From: Panagrolaimus kolymaensis
Taxonomy: Eukaryota; Nematoda; Chromadorea; Rhabditida; Panagrolaimidae
Direction of reading: 5' to 3'
Assembly: GCA_028622995.1 (NCBI GenBank)
Contig: JAJQJQ010000029.1
Location: 2,790,001-2,854,000, forward strand
Length of the DNA stretch: 64,000 bases
Part shown: one piece after another, positions 34,337 through 44,802 of the stretch
How the letters are laid out: every line of letters begins with the position of its first letter
How positions within the stretch are numbered: position 1 is the first letter of the stretch
Translations under genes and position numbers: made by a program
Notes under the pieces: model-generated
Told to the model about the DNA's origin: nothing
Database searches by the model: none
Seen by the model: only the letters and a program-made list of their open reading frames with translations

Positions 34337-35700
34337 ATGAAAGACATAAAGTTATCAAACCTTTTTTTGCTTAATCCAAAAAACGATGCCGCTCCTGAAA
34401 CCAATGTTACTGAAGTTCCATTAGCTTCACCTTCGTCTGGTGCTCAAGCAGCTGTTGAAGATGGTCAAGATAAATCAGCTGGATACAAGAAATCATCACC
34501 ATTTAGTTTCTTTGGGAAGAAAGACAAAGTAAGCAAAGCTGAATTACATGCAAAAGTATGTTTGTGTTCGTTCGCTTTTCCTGTTAACTTTTACATTCCT
34601 TTTCAGATTTTGGAAATGCAAGCTAAAGAAGAAGCCGATGGTCACTCTTATACTGAAGAAAAGCAAACTCTTGAAGCTCAACTCGCGGAAATGAAAGATA
34701 ATATCAATCTATTGGAAAAGAAACAAGAAGTTCGTGATAAAGAAAATGCTGCTCTTCAACTTCAAATTACTGAAATGGAAAGTCAACATGAAGCGGTCGT
34801 TGCTGAACATGATAAAACGAAAGAAACTCTTGAATCAAAAGTTGCTGATTTGGAACGTACTATTGCTGAAATGAATACCATTGTTATCAAAAGGCTTGAG
34901 CTCATCGATGCCAAATTCTGGCATGGTTATTCAACTCTTGATAAAGACGAAACACCAACGAAGCTTTCGATGAATAGTTCCAACGAATTGATTATCAATG
35001 GTATCTTTGCTTCTCCTGCTAAGAAATTAGTTCTCGATGGTTTTGTAACTGATTTTGCAATGAATCCATTCGAAGGAAAATCTCATGCCATCCATAGCAT
35101 AAAGAACGATGCAAAGAATGTTTCTCGTCTGCTTGAAAAAGTTCAATCCTGTAAAGTAACTGATTTGCTTCTATGGTATCAACATATTTCATGGAACGAA
35201 TATCAAAAGCTTGTTTCATCTCAAATGGTTAATAATTTTTACTTTATCTACGTTGGAATCAAATACGAAGATGGCGTTTATGTTCCTCTTGAAAATATTC
35301 TTCAGATGCTACCAAATCTCAAAAGATTTTATTAGTAAGCTACCTTAAGATTTTGTTTAACTCGTTAATAATACTGTTTGTTTTAGTCGAGAGCCACGTA
35401 TTACAAAAGAAACTTTCAAGAAGCTCGTCAAATGTCCAACTTTCAAGAAGCTGGAAATCTTTAAATTGGCATATCTTCATCCAAGTGAATTTGATGTTGA
35501 AGCTTTCGTTGAATTTATGAAGGTAAGCAATCACTTTGTTCTTTCTCAATATTCTAATATCCTTTCAATTTCAGAAGCATCCAGCCGTCCATTTTACTCT
35601 TCATTTTTATAATGCAAGTGATTTTGAAGCTGTCAAACAAAAAATCAAAGCACTATCTTCACATCGAACTCACCTCAAAATTGAAAACCAAGCATTTTGA
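34337..35700 (+). CDS. coiled-coil protein with nematode C-module
   Basis: Exons 34337-34555, 34607-35334, 35387-35522 and 35575-35700 give 402 residues. The first intron (51 bases) has no in-frame stop and could be mistaken for coding. Residues 1-73 are Ser/Lys-rich. About 74-165 form a heptad-rich coiled coil (LEAQLAEMKDNINLLEKK). The C-terminal part (about 180-402) has SWNEYQKLVSS, VPLENILQMLPNLKRF and KCPTFKKLEIF. This matches the C-module of the gene at 6,173-8,927 and belongs to a panagrolaimid-type F-box-associated family as I remember it. A TTTTTAG acceptor sits 16 bases before the ATG. Exact function unknown; protein interaction is likely. Confidence 0.78.
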
Positions 35701-36406
35701 TTGAATCATTCTTCACTGTTTTTTTGTAATAAGTTTTGGTTATTTCTTATTTAACCTTTTTTCCTATTAATTTTTGATTGTTTATGATTACTCTTTCTGT
35801 ATCTTTCATATTTTCGTTGTTTGTTTGGTTATGATTAAACATAAATAAATTTTTTTTTTTGTTACAATATTTTCTTTCTTTGATTTAAACGTTGTTTCAC
35901 ATTTTTACCTTTATTCGTTTTGGATATTTCGATAGTGAGTTATAATTTCGTTTGGTTTTGCTCGATATGACTAGCATAAGCAAGACCTCTGTAATCTTTG
36001 TAAAACCATGGAATACTGTAATAAGTGATAACAAGAATGCTCCAGGAGTAAAACAAGCAACGTTGGTAGCTTTCGCAATGGTAGTTGTTAATAATGGAAA
36101 TAGTATTCACTCCTTTTGATAAATATATTTCTTTGTAAATGAATGACTTATGTATGCTTCTTGATAAATGAAAGAAGATGCTTGTTAAAAAGTGAATCAA
36201 CAATTCTAGTGCTTAAAAAATGGCGCCAAAAAAGCTTTCGGTTCTGTGTCGAAGAGTTTCATTCACTCATATTTTTTGTGTCATCGTCTTTCATGTTTTG
36301 TTGCATTTTCCTTCGCTAGCTTTTTGATACAAATATACCCAACTTCTTTTTCTTCTTATATTCTTATAACTTTACTTCTTATTGTTTTTCAGCTTCTAAT
36401 GCAAAT
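35701..36406. other. intergenic, no gene seen
   Basis: 3' flank of the coiled-coil gene and 5' flank of its truncated relative. It ends with a TTTTTCAG acceptor at 36392. A minus-strand open frame at 35940-36203 has no splice partner. Confidence 0.45.
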
Positions 36407-36939
36407 ATGGGAATCTTACCTTGCTTGTTTTGTCGTTCAAAATCATCAACAAAGAAGAATGGTTCAACTAAAATCAGTGCTTCCAATCAACTTCCATTAG
36501 CTATTACTTCGTCGTCGTTTGATTCTGAAGCTTCTAAAGATGTTGTTATTGCTGCTGTTCATGATCGTCACCATCAACAACATGGAAATGCTAAAATGAA
36601 AAAGAAGTGGAGTCCATGGAAATTGTTGTTTGGATCGAATAAACTTGTCATCAATGAATTGCTTTCACAAGTTTGTTACTTTTTGGTTAGCTTACTGATA
36701 AACTTCTCAATTTTTAGATTGATTCTTTGAAACAGAAACAAGCAAAAGATCAACTCGCTATAATGAAAATGGAATCAACCATTGAAAAATTTGATCAAAG
36801 AATCGCTGAATTGGAAATCAAACACTCAGAAGCTGTTAATAATGTTGTTATCGTCGGTGAAAAGAAAAATTCAACATCTCACAAATATGATGTTATCTCT
36901 GATAGCGATGACGATGATTCTAGCATGAGTAGTGATTGA
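36407..36939 (+). CDS. truncated coiled-coil relative with MG..C N-terminus
   Basis: Exons 36407-36670 and 36718-36939 encode 161 residues. The architecture follows the start of the preceding gene: a Ser-rich N-part, a KKKWSPWKLLFG block like its SSPFSFFGKK, an intron at the same place, then a short coiled coil (about 89-125), but no C-module. It ends in an acidic DSDDDDSSMSSD tail. MGILPCLFC at the start fits an N-myristoylation plus palmitoylation signal, so membrane attachment is possible. The intron uses a GTTTGT donor. An upstream in-frame choice, ATG at 36399, is out of frame with the coiled coil, so 36407 is preferred. Confidence 0.65.
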
Positions 36940-37509
36940 TGGTGCATCAAAAGTTCTTAGAAAAATTTTTTTGTTTTGTAAAAACGTGTCATTTTGTAAT
37001 CTTGTTTTTTCACATTGTTTTTTCTTGTTAACTTTTTTTAAATTGTTGTGTTACTTGAAAAGCTTTTAATTAATAAATTGTTAAAGTTAAAAATTCGATA
37101 TCACTAACATTAATCGTTTTAGTTTGTGAAATCAGCCTTTTGTATTTATGTTAATTCTTTCATCGCCTTAACCAATGTTGGTGCTTCTCTGATTTGTAGT
37201 AACAGTTTAAAACTTTAGTAAATCGTCGCTATTTATGTATGATTTTTGCTAAAATGTTATTAGAGCTACCTAGCTGCTAACAACAATGATTACGTTGAAT
37301 GCTAACAAAGTTTTCAAACAAATCATGGTTTTAAAGCGAATATCAACCATGCTTTTTCTGGGGAAAATGAAGCATTATTTTTTGTCTTCGATTTTTCTTC
37401 TTTTTTTTTTTGTTGTTCTTTTTTGCTTTCATTTTTCGCGTAATCAGTCGCTGTTTATTAGTACATTCAAATGATTTATGATTAATGCTACTATTTTTTA
37501 GAATAAACA
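36940..37509. other. intergenic, no gene seen
   Basis: AT-rich. It ends in TTTTTTAG nine bases before the next ATG, a trans-splice-type acceptor. Confidence 0.45.
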
Positions 37510-39132
37510 ATGGATTTACCTATCGCAACCAATAAATCCAAAGCTGTGGGACAAAAGCGAAGAGCGAATGAAACATCAACTTCAACCGGTGATGATAAAC
37601 AACAACATTCAACCATGAAACATCCACGTATCACACGATCAATGAAATCTTCGTCGTATACTATTGCTGTAAGGTGTTTTATACATACATATCGGTCTAA
37701 ACAAACTTTCTTTGTTATAGGTTCAAAAGCACACTCAAAAAGTAACATCAAAATCAACCTTGGCAGAAGACGATGAAAATGATGCTATGGCTTTAACAAA
37801 TCTTCCTGACAAAGTGGTTGTAAGCTGTTAACTAATTTACAATGAATGTTTACTAATTAGTGGCACTTTTAGAAACTCAATAAGCCTCGTCTCAATTATG
37901 AAATCCTACCTGAAATCTTTCTTGAAGCTGTTCACAATGAAGAAACCTTACACAAGTTTATGCTTTCTGGTAAACAATTCTTTCTTGCTGCATTGAAATG
38001 TTTTCGATATCCAAAAGATGTAATAATCGATAACACTCATATCGTCTTGAAAATTAAACCATCGGTGACTTTCTTCCTTTGATAAATTTGGAACCTTATA
38101 TTAACATAAAGTGTTGTTTCAGCCTGAAAAAACTAAAGATATTTGTATTGGATTTGATGCACCGATGCTGCTCAAAGTTCTTCTCGAACTTATTTCGTCT
38201 TCAATGGAATCGCTGGTATTGTTGTTTGATAATGGTGTTTGGAATCATAATCCATGCTTGAAAAAGATCAAATATATCTGTCGAAAGCTTCTTTCTTCAA
38301 GTAACTTTTATCATACATAAATTTCTTGCCTCTGTTAATAAAAGTGTTTTTAGATTTTAAAACTCTCGTATTTCATCACACATTCATTCCTGCTGAATTT
38401 AAAGAAATTTTAATGAAAAATCAAAGCATTCAAGTTGTTCAAAGGTCAACGAGTTTTGTAAGCTTTATTTGAAAGATATTTTGTTTATTAACTCTTCTCT
38501 TTTATAGGATATTCCAATTCTTCCTCCATCATGTCAAGAACTCATCATCTCCCATCTTTGTTTTAGATCATCAATCAAAGAAGAGTTTGTTGCTGTTTTA
38601 TAGTTTCTTGCTTTAATAAATAAATCATTTTTCAGCATCGTATATTCAAATATCAAAAAGCTTGTTCTCAAAGGATATTTCTATCACTATTATAACCTTC
38701 AAAGGTTTCTTCATTTACCGAGTTATATCTTCAAACATTTTCACAATCTCACATATATGGATATTCATGTCAAAATTTTACGCCAAAGGGAGTTTCCATA
38801 TATGTTTGATCTAACTTTTGCTACGGATGGTATCCAGTTTCAAGATGTTCCATTAACTATCAAAGGAAATATTCAGCTGGTTGATGAACAAAATTATGTG
38901 TGCAAACATTTGAAAGTATGTTAAATTTTTGGTTGTTTGCTTTTCTACGTTTTTTTATGTACTTTGATTGTTTTAGTTTATTGATCGTGCAAGAAATGAT
39001 GAAGATTTGAACGTGGATGAAACAGATGAACAAATTATTGTAACAAAGAAATTCGAAATCCATGATGGCCTCAATTTCATCATTACTGCATCTTTTACAA
39101 AGCTTAGACCTCGATCTTCTTCGTTAGGTTGA
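37510..39132 (+). CDS. F-box-like family protein, paralogue of 3,720-5,380, possibly broken
   Basis: Exons 37510-37668, 37721-37819, 37873-38064, 38123-38300, 38354-38457, 38508-38587, 38636-38915 and 38977-39132 would give 415 residues. It is collinear with the gene at 3.7-5.4 kb: ATNKSK start, NKPRLNYEILPEIFLEA F-box-like segment, FKTLVF, FEIHDGLNF end. It has one extra exon (VQKHTQKVTSK...). The problem is exon 6: homology and frame need it to end at 38587, but the next bases are TG, with GT only one base later. Using that GT shifts the frame and stops translation early. So it is either a recent pseudogene, uses a non-canonical site, or carries a sequence error. It lacks the long acidic GSDDD tail of its paralogue. 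Confidence 0.65.
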
Positions 39133-39349
39133 TTTAAAAAATGAATGGCATCAAATGTTCTTGGATGTTTTATGTTTGTTGTTATAAATCCGATTTTTTG
39201 TTCTATGTTTAGTTTAATATATATTTTCTGATTATTGTTGTGTTGTAGTCATTTGAAAATATTTCAATAAATTATTTTGGTCAACCGTAAAGAAATTTCG
39301 GAGGTTTTTTCGGACTCATTCAGGCTTGTAATACAACAATCCTACTGTA

Positions 39350-39430
39350 CGCGATCGCAGCAACGATCTCATTCCCAAACATCCTTTATTTTGCTGATTC
39401 ATCACTCATACGTTAAAAGGGGCGATGGAT
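39350..39430 (+). repeat. dispersed repeat copy B
   Basis: Diverged copy of the patch at 31838-31925: GCGATCGCAGCAACGATC, AAACATCC and TTGCTGATTCATC appear in the same order. Confidence 0.45.
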
Positions 39431-39579
39431 CAAGTTGTTACGTTCGATGACCGACAAACCAGCCTAGCGTTAATTATGAAAGGAATGATGGATTTGAAAA
39501 TGATTTCTGATTCAGATGCTGATGATAATTTTTTATGACAACATATGTTCTTGAAATTTTCTTGTTTGTAACAAATACG

Positions 39580-39960
39580 CAACAACCAGTGTCTGACTGG
39601 CCCGACTACCGACCAATGGTGTGCATGAGCCGGGTGACTTATATAGTTTTATAGTTTCTTCCATCCATAAATTAACCAATGGCGGCATGTTAGCCTATGT
39701 CAGATAAGGAATGTCCAGCATTGATTAGCTTCTGTGCCTCTTTCAGCTGTGAAAAATCAGTGGCTTGATGAATGAAAGGATTCATGCAATTTAATGGGTA
39801 GTTGTTTCATGATTGCGGATGGATATTAGCAATGGTTTGATGTTGTAAGATTGCAGTCGCAAAGGCTGGACTTGCCTGGAGTGCACCAGCCAGAGTTAGG
39901 AAAGAAGAAAGTGATGCCGAAAACGGAGGTGCCAAACACCTTACTTAATTTGGCCTTATT
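39580..39960. other. GC-richer island, possible transposon relic
   Basis: GC is about 45-53% in parts (counted for 39601-39660 and 39841-39900), against roughly a quarter in the flanks. On the minus strand a 31-codon frame contains LKEAQKLINAGHSLSDIG, which resembles the helix-turn-helix start of some transposases. On the plus strand a separate frame has AVAKAGLAWSAPARVRKEES. Neither extends to a gene. Confidence 0.3.
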
Positions 39961-41073
39961 TTAAAAAACATTTTTTACTGTGGATTTATTAATGAGTTTA
40001 TCGACTTCGAGAAAGTTTTCGAGGGCGTATGTATGCATTGATTGTGAAAATACCGAGTATATATAAAGCCATGGATGGAGTATGATGATTCGAATAAAAT
40101 TGAAAAAAATAAGTGTTGCTTTATTTTTCGGAATGATAAATGTCAATAGATTTGTGATCAATACTCTTTACAAGAACATAAAAAAGAAAGAAAATATTCG
40201 TGTAAATTTTTAAAAGTTTTCCTCAATTCATCGAATGTTTTATTTTACAGTTTTTGTCGCGAAAAGTCAAGCAATTTTTACAAGATTAGATTAAATGAAA
40301 TTAAAAAAAGGAAGCTTTTCAACTTTCAACTTTCAAAGAATCAAATTATTATGTTTTTTTTCTAACCTATAACTTTTAAATTTTATTAGTTTTGTTTTAT
40401 ACGTAAAAAATTTTATTCATAGAAAGGTACCAATGATTTTAATAAGATTAGATTCTAATAATCATAAACAAATTTTGCTTTTTATGAGTTTTTTGGAAAG
40501 CGGGTTGTTCGAAAGATAAAAATAGCTGGAAAAAATATTGTAATTGCAGAAAAAAGTAAAAAAAACCTGGGATAGCCGCCAAACAGACTTCGTTGGATTT
40601 TTTTTGTTGTTTTTTTTTATTATTACTTTTATCAAGAAAAATATTCGGATTTAAAAATTTAGAAACATTAAAAACGAAAAATTTTGGAGCCTAAATTAAA
40701 AAAAAAGGTGGAAACTCAAAAGGCTATGGATTATGTTGGTGAGGTGGGTAGAGGAGACAGGTGTTTCAAAAAAAATTTCTATGGTTATTAATTATTTCTT
40801 GGCAATATTTTTTTTCTTTTAAATACGTCTACCAAAATAAAATTATTCCATTCGACTTTAAATTAAATTAATAAAAAAAATTTTGTTACAGGTGTTTTAT
40901 ATTTTATTTAAAAAATTACGAAACATATTGATTCTGTGAACTTTTAAAATTTATTAACTTAAAAAAATATTAAAAAGTTGCTTTTTTTATTTCCTCGTCA
41001 AAAAAATTTGGGGCAAAAAAAGAAGCTAAATACTTTCGAAGAAAAATAGCCCCAATAAATTTTTTCGCCAGCC

Positions 41074-42450
41074 ATGTTTTTTTCATCGATCGAAAAATGG
41101 AAGGATTTAAAATTGGATGATTTTTATCATGAAAAATATCAAAATTATCTTCGATGGTTTATGGATATAACATTTTTAATTTCTCTATTTTTATATATTT
41201 TTACTGCGTTTATTATTCTTACAAAATCTCCAAAACAAATGGGCGCTTTTAAATATACTGTATTCACTCAAATTTCCTGCAACATGCTTTACAAATTACT
41301 CATATTTATTTTTAAACCTATTTTTCATTTTCCATTACCGATAATAAGTTGTGATGTAAATTATTTCGTTGTTTCAAATGTATTAATTTCCATTGCTTTC
41401 GCGTTAATTTTGTTTTCCATTATTACCGCAGCTGCGGCAATATTTTTTTCTGTATTAAATCGATTATTTGCTGTTTTGGAACCTAGTTTATCTGATACAT
41501 CGATAATTAAAATATTTTTGAATTCTAAGAAAAGAATGAAGATTGCAATTGGGACCTTTTTTATTTGTGTTCTTATTTCATGGATTTCAGGAATGAGTAA
41601 GTAACAAAAAAGATAAGAGTCTTCTTTAAAAAAATTTGTAAAGATAATTACAAATTTTTTTTGATAGATAAAAAAAAATGCTAGCTTTTCGAATAAAATA
41701 CTAAAAATTTCTAAAAAAAATTTTAAAGGCTAAAACATTTTTGAGCACCAAACTTTAAATCTGCTGTAGTAACAAAGATTTTTTCCACCCAAAAAAATAA
41801 TTTCTTTTCAAGGCCAAATTTCCACTGTTTCAAATTATTTTAAAAATCCAAAAATACTAAATATTTTCAGTTCCATTTACTTTAATATTTCCATATTATG
41901 AAATGGCATGGAAGTCATTAGAAAAAGCTGTACCATCCGTAATTATTCTCCACCAAATTTTCCCCAATACTTTTGGATTAAATCCTTCCATCATAGGAAA
42001 TTATTTAATTTTATTTAGTTTTATTGCGGGCGGATGGACTTTTTGTTATGTGCTTTTATTTATTTCATGCAATATTTTGGTTGTAAATCAATTAAGAAAA
42101 ATTCGAATATTAATTTCTAAAGCTCGTTATGGAATGCAAAAAATGCTTTATACGTAAGAAAAAGATTTTTTGAGATTTTTTGAACCGAAAAAAAAATTAA
42201 TTTTAGCGCCCTAATTATTCAAACAATAAATTTAATTTTATTTGCTGTGGTTCCAATTTATATTTTGGTGATAGTGTATTTTACTCAAATTTCATATGGT
42301 AGTTGGATCGTGAATCTCGCACTTCCAATTTCATCCATTCATTTAATTTCTGATACCATTTCGCTATTGTATTTTATTAAACCATATAGAAAATTTATTT
42401 TTAAAGTCATTTTTAGTAATCCAAGACCCGTGCAAGTATATCAAAGATAA
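41074..42450 (+). CDS. seven-transmembrane chemoreceptor, Str-superfamily (Srh-like)
   Basis: Exons 41074-41596, 41871-42153 and 42207-42450 give 349 residues. Seven hydrophobic helices can be placed. Family-type marks are LTKSPKQMGAFKYTVFTQIS after the first helix, a Leu/Ile-rich helix starting ALIIQTIN, and an FIKPYRKFIF end, as in Srh/Str receptors. It would act as a sensory G-protein-coupled receptor; the ligand is unknown. It differs from the two Sre-like genes at 26-30 kb in sequence and intron layout, so it is not part of that tandem pair. Confidence 0.8.
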
Positions 42451-43127
42451 AAATGAACCTTTTGTTGTTTCAAAAAAAAAATCAGTGATCTAACAAAAAA
42501 GGGCAAAAATAAGAATTTTCTTTAGTCATTCAAAAAATTCAAAGATTATTGCACTTTATTTGGATACAAACACATATATATATTATTGTTATAAATTATT
42601 ATTAAAGGAACAGTCTCATTTTGGCTTTTGCGAAATTTGAAATCGCGGCTTTTTGTACAATTGAGATGCTTGCAAAATGCAAAAGTCTTTGTTTTAGTAC
42701 TTAAAAAAATTTTTCGATTTTTTTGTTTTTTGAGGATTTCACCTACATGATGATGGCCACTGTGAAGTGAAAATGACTGGTTGGTTGATTTTTTAACTTT
42801 TCGCCAAAAACAAAAAAGTCGAAAAATGGCATACTTTCTAACATGGATAATAAACTCAAACAAATATAGCTCCACCTTAAGTAAATTTTGTGATACCATA
42901 CAATCAAGGATTTTCAAGATATTTGAAAAAGCAAGTCTCACACATATTTTTTTTGTTTTTTCTTTAAATTTTTGATAAATGAAGAATGAATATTTATTTT
43001 CTCCTTCAAATAGCCTATTTGAATGTTCATTAGGATGATCGAAGAAAAAGTAACTGAAACATCTTTGTTTTTAAATCAATTACAAAGACATTTTTGCGAG
43101 CTTTTTTCACTTCTGAATTAACCTTTA
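42451..43127. other. intergenic, no firm gene
   Basis: A minus-strand open frame of 131 codons at 42546-42941 has no splice context and reads as AT-rich noise. Nothing else is visible. Confidence 0.4.
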
Positions 43128-43397
43128 TTAGATCAAACAAAGTTTAATGGTCGAAAAAGATTTTCCATCCCCTAACAAACGTTGCTTGATTGTTGTTACA
43201 TCTGGGGCAACATAATCCTCTTCCATCGATGGAAGAAGGTGTGTCAACGGTTTTGGGCATTTTAAACTATTTTTGATCGTTGATTTTGTCTTTTTTCTTT
43301 TATTCAATGGCAGCCAAGGATAATAATATCCAAATCGAAACATAAAAAAATGCTTTCTTATTTCTCTTGCAAAAAATTGAGTTAATGTAACACACAT
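43128..43397 (-). CDS. possible terminal exon, unrecognised
   Basis: An 89-codon frame runs from ATG 43397 to TAA 43128. Codon use resembles that of real exons here, and AATAAA overlaps the stop region. The peptide has a basic patch (LNKRKKTKSTIKN) and an acidic MEEDY segment. I could not find upstream exons. It may be the end of a gene, or spurious. Confidence 0.3.
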   Translation of the reverse strand: MCVTLTQFFAREIRKHFFMFRFGYYYPWLPLNKRKKTKSTIKNSLKCPKPLTHLLPSMEEDYVAPDVTTIKQRLLGDGKSFSTIKLCLI

Positions 43398-43838
43398 CGT
43401 CGCTTGAATCAAGTAGCATAAAAAACTAAAGCTGTTAAAACTCCAAAACTATTCAGATTATATGAAAGAAAAACACCAAAAAGTCAGTGATTAGTCAACG
43501 CATAAACGGATGCAACAAGTAATGCTTTAATGACTCATATGTGATAAGAATGTTAAAAAAGCCTGCCAAAATTAAATGTAAAATGGAATAATATGAAAAC
43601 GATTAATCCAAAAACATGAAACAACAATACTAAACTTTATAATTAACAAACAACGAAAACAAAAAAGTGCACAAAAAAAGTGAAAACAACAAAGAGTGAA
43701 GAAAGATTAGGAGGTTGTAAGCTTGAAAACTCCATAACATCGCATCAAAACATTATGCCGAACTTCAGATTTAGCACAAGTTGTATTGTCATTTTTTGTA
43801 ACATGAGATCCAAAATAACAACCAAAGTTAATACGTTG
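43398..43838. other. intergenic, no gene seen
   Basis: AT-rich DNA between the possible terminal exon and the cysteine-rich pseudogene. Confidence 0.4.
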
Positions 43839-44797
43839 CTACGCTTTCCTTGCATCATCACTTAAAAGATATAAAAAATGGTCGACTATTTGTGGAGTAT
43901 TACATGGTTCTTTTGAAGTTCGACAGCAACAATGAAAGCTAAAAGTTAAAGATAAAATATGAGTTTCAAAAGATTAGACTTACACATTAGCAATTTCAGT
44001 ATCTTTCCAACAAGTTTTGGCTAAATCAACACCTTTGCTTGAAGCCGCATTGAATGATTTAGCAAATTCAGATGAAGTTAGACGATCATTTGGATCAGTC
44101 CCATTAGGAAGATCATAAGCTCTTTAAATTCATATTTCTTAATCATTTTCTGACCTTCAGGTACTTGAGTTAACTTAACAATACAAAAGAAATCAGAATG
44201 AGCTTGTTGAACGGTACCATTTATAACTGAGATCGTCGGTGGTGTTACCATGTTACACTCGAGGTCCTAAAAATGTATACAAAATGTGAAATGAAAAGTA
44301 TCGATAAAAAAGATAACGACTTTAAAAACATACATGTCTATGATCATCCAACAATGCTTTATTGATTTTACCACGGATATCACATTTTGGAGAACCATCA
44401 CAATTGCAAATTAATGCTTTACCACTTTTATTGTTATCTTTGTATTCGTCTCGAAGATAATCAAGAGTATATTTTGAAGTTGGAGATTCTTTCATTGCAC
44501 GAAGTTTATCATAGCATTGTTGTTTATCTTCTTTGGTTAAATATACAAATCCACAATGTTGTTCTTTTTCACTGGTAGTTGACCATGCATCATCGGTTGA
44601 AATACGTTCATTCTTTTCAAGCTTTGAAATGAATTTAGGAGGAAATCTAAGGATTCTCGATACATTTTTCGTGTCAACTTCATAATAACATTTATTTGAT
44701 GTTGTTGGATTTTGGAAGTAGCACCAGTCGAATAAGATTGGAGATCTAACTGTATCAAGAATTCGAGCATACTCAGCAAATAAGTTCGCTGATTCAA
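43839..44797 (-). pseudogene. cysteine-rich nematode gene, 5'-truncated and frameshifted
   Basis: Three exons are clear: 44334-44797, 43984-44266 and 43839-43938. Exon A encodes Cys-containing segments such as FDWCYFQNPTTSNKCYYEV and ICNCDGSPKCD; exon C ends the protein with FHCCCRTSKEPCNT and a stop. Exon B does not keep frame. Its start reads to KKYEFKE and its end from AYDLPNGTDPND, and one base is missing between them near 44116-44126. At the 5' side the coding frame stops being recognisable at about 44801, where the 142-bp satellite begins. No start codon or signal peptide is found. The protein looks like a secreted Cys-rich family I cannot name. It is either a pseudogene or a gene with a satellite-filled intron and a sequence error. 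Confidence 0.7.
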
Positions 44798-44802
44798 CTT
44801 GA

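Larger units (their letters stand above)
39133..41073. other. gene-free stretch with repeat and GC-richer island
   Basis: No exon chain was found. It includes the second copy of the dispersed repeat (about 39350-39430) and an unexplained GC-richer island (about 39580-39960). The rest, to 41,073, is plain AT-rich DNA. Confidence 0.5.

Noticed and set aside
35940..36203. 87-codon minus-strand frame
   Set aside because: No ATG context or splice partner, and it lies in the promoter area of a plus-strand gene.
42546..42941. 131-codon minus-strand frame
   Set aside because: Composition is that of AT-rich non-coding DNA (runs of K, N, I, F); no signal peptide, domain, splice sites or paralogue.
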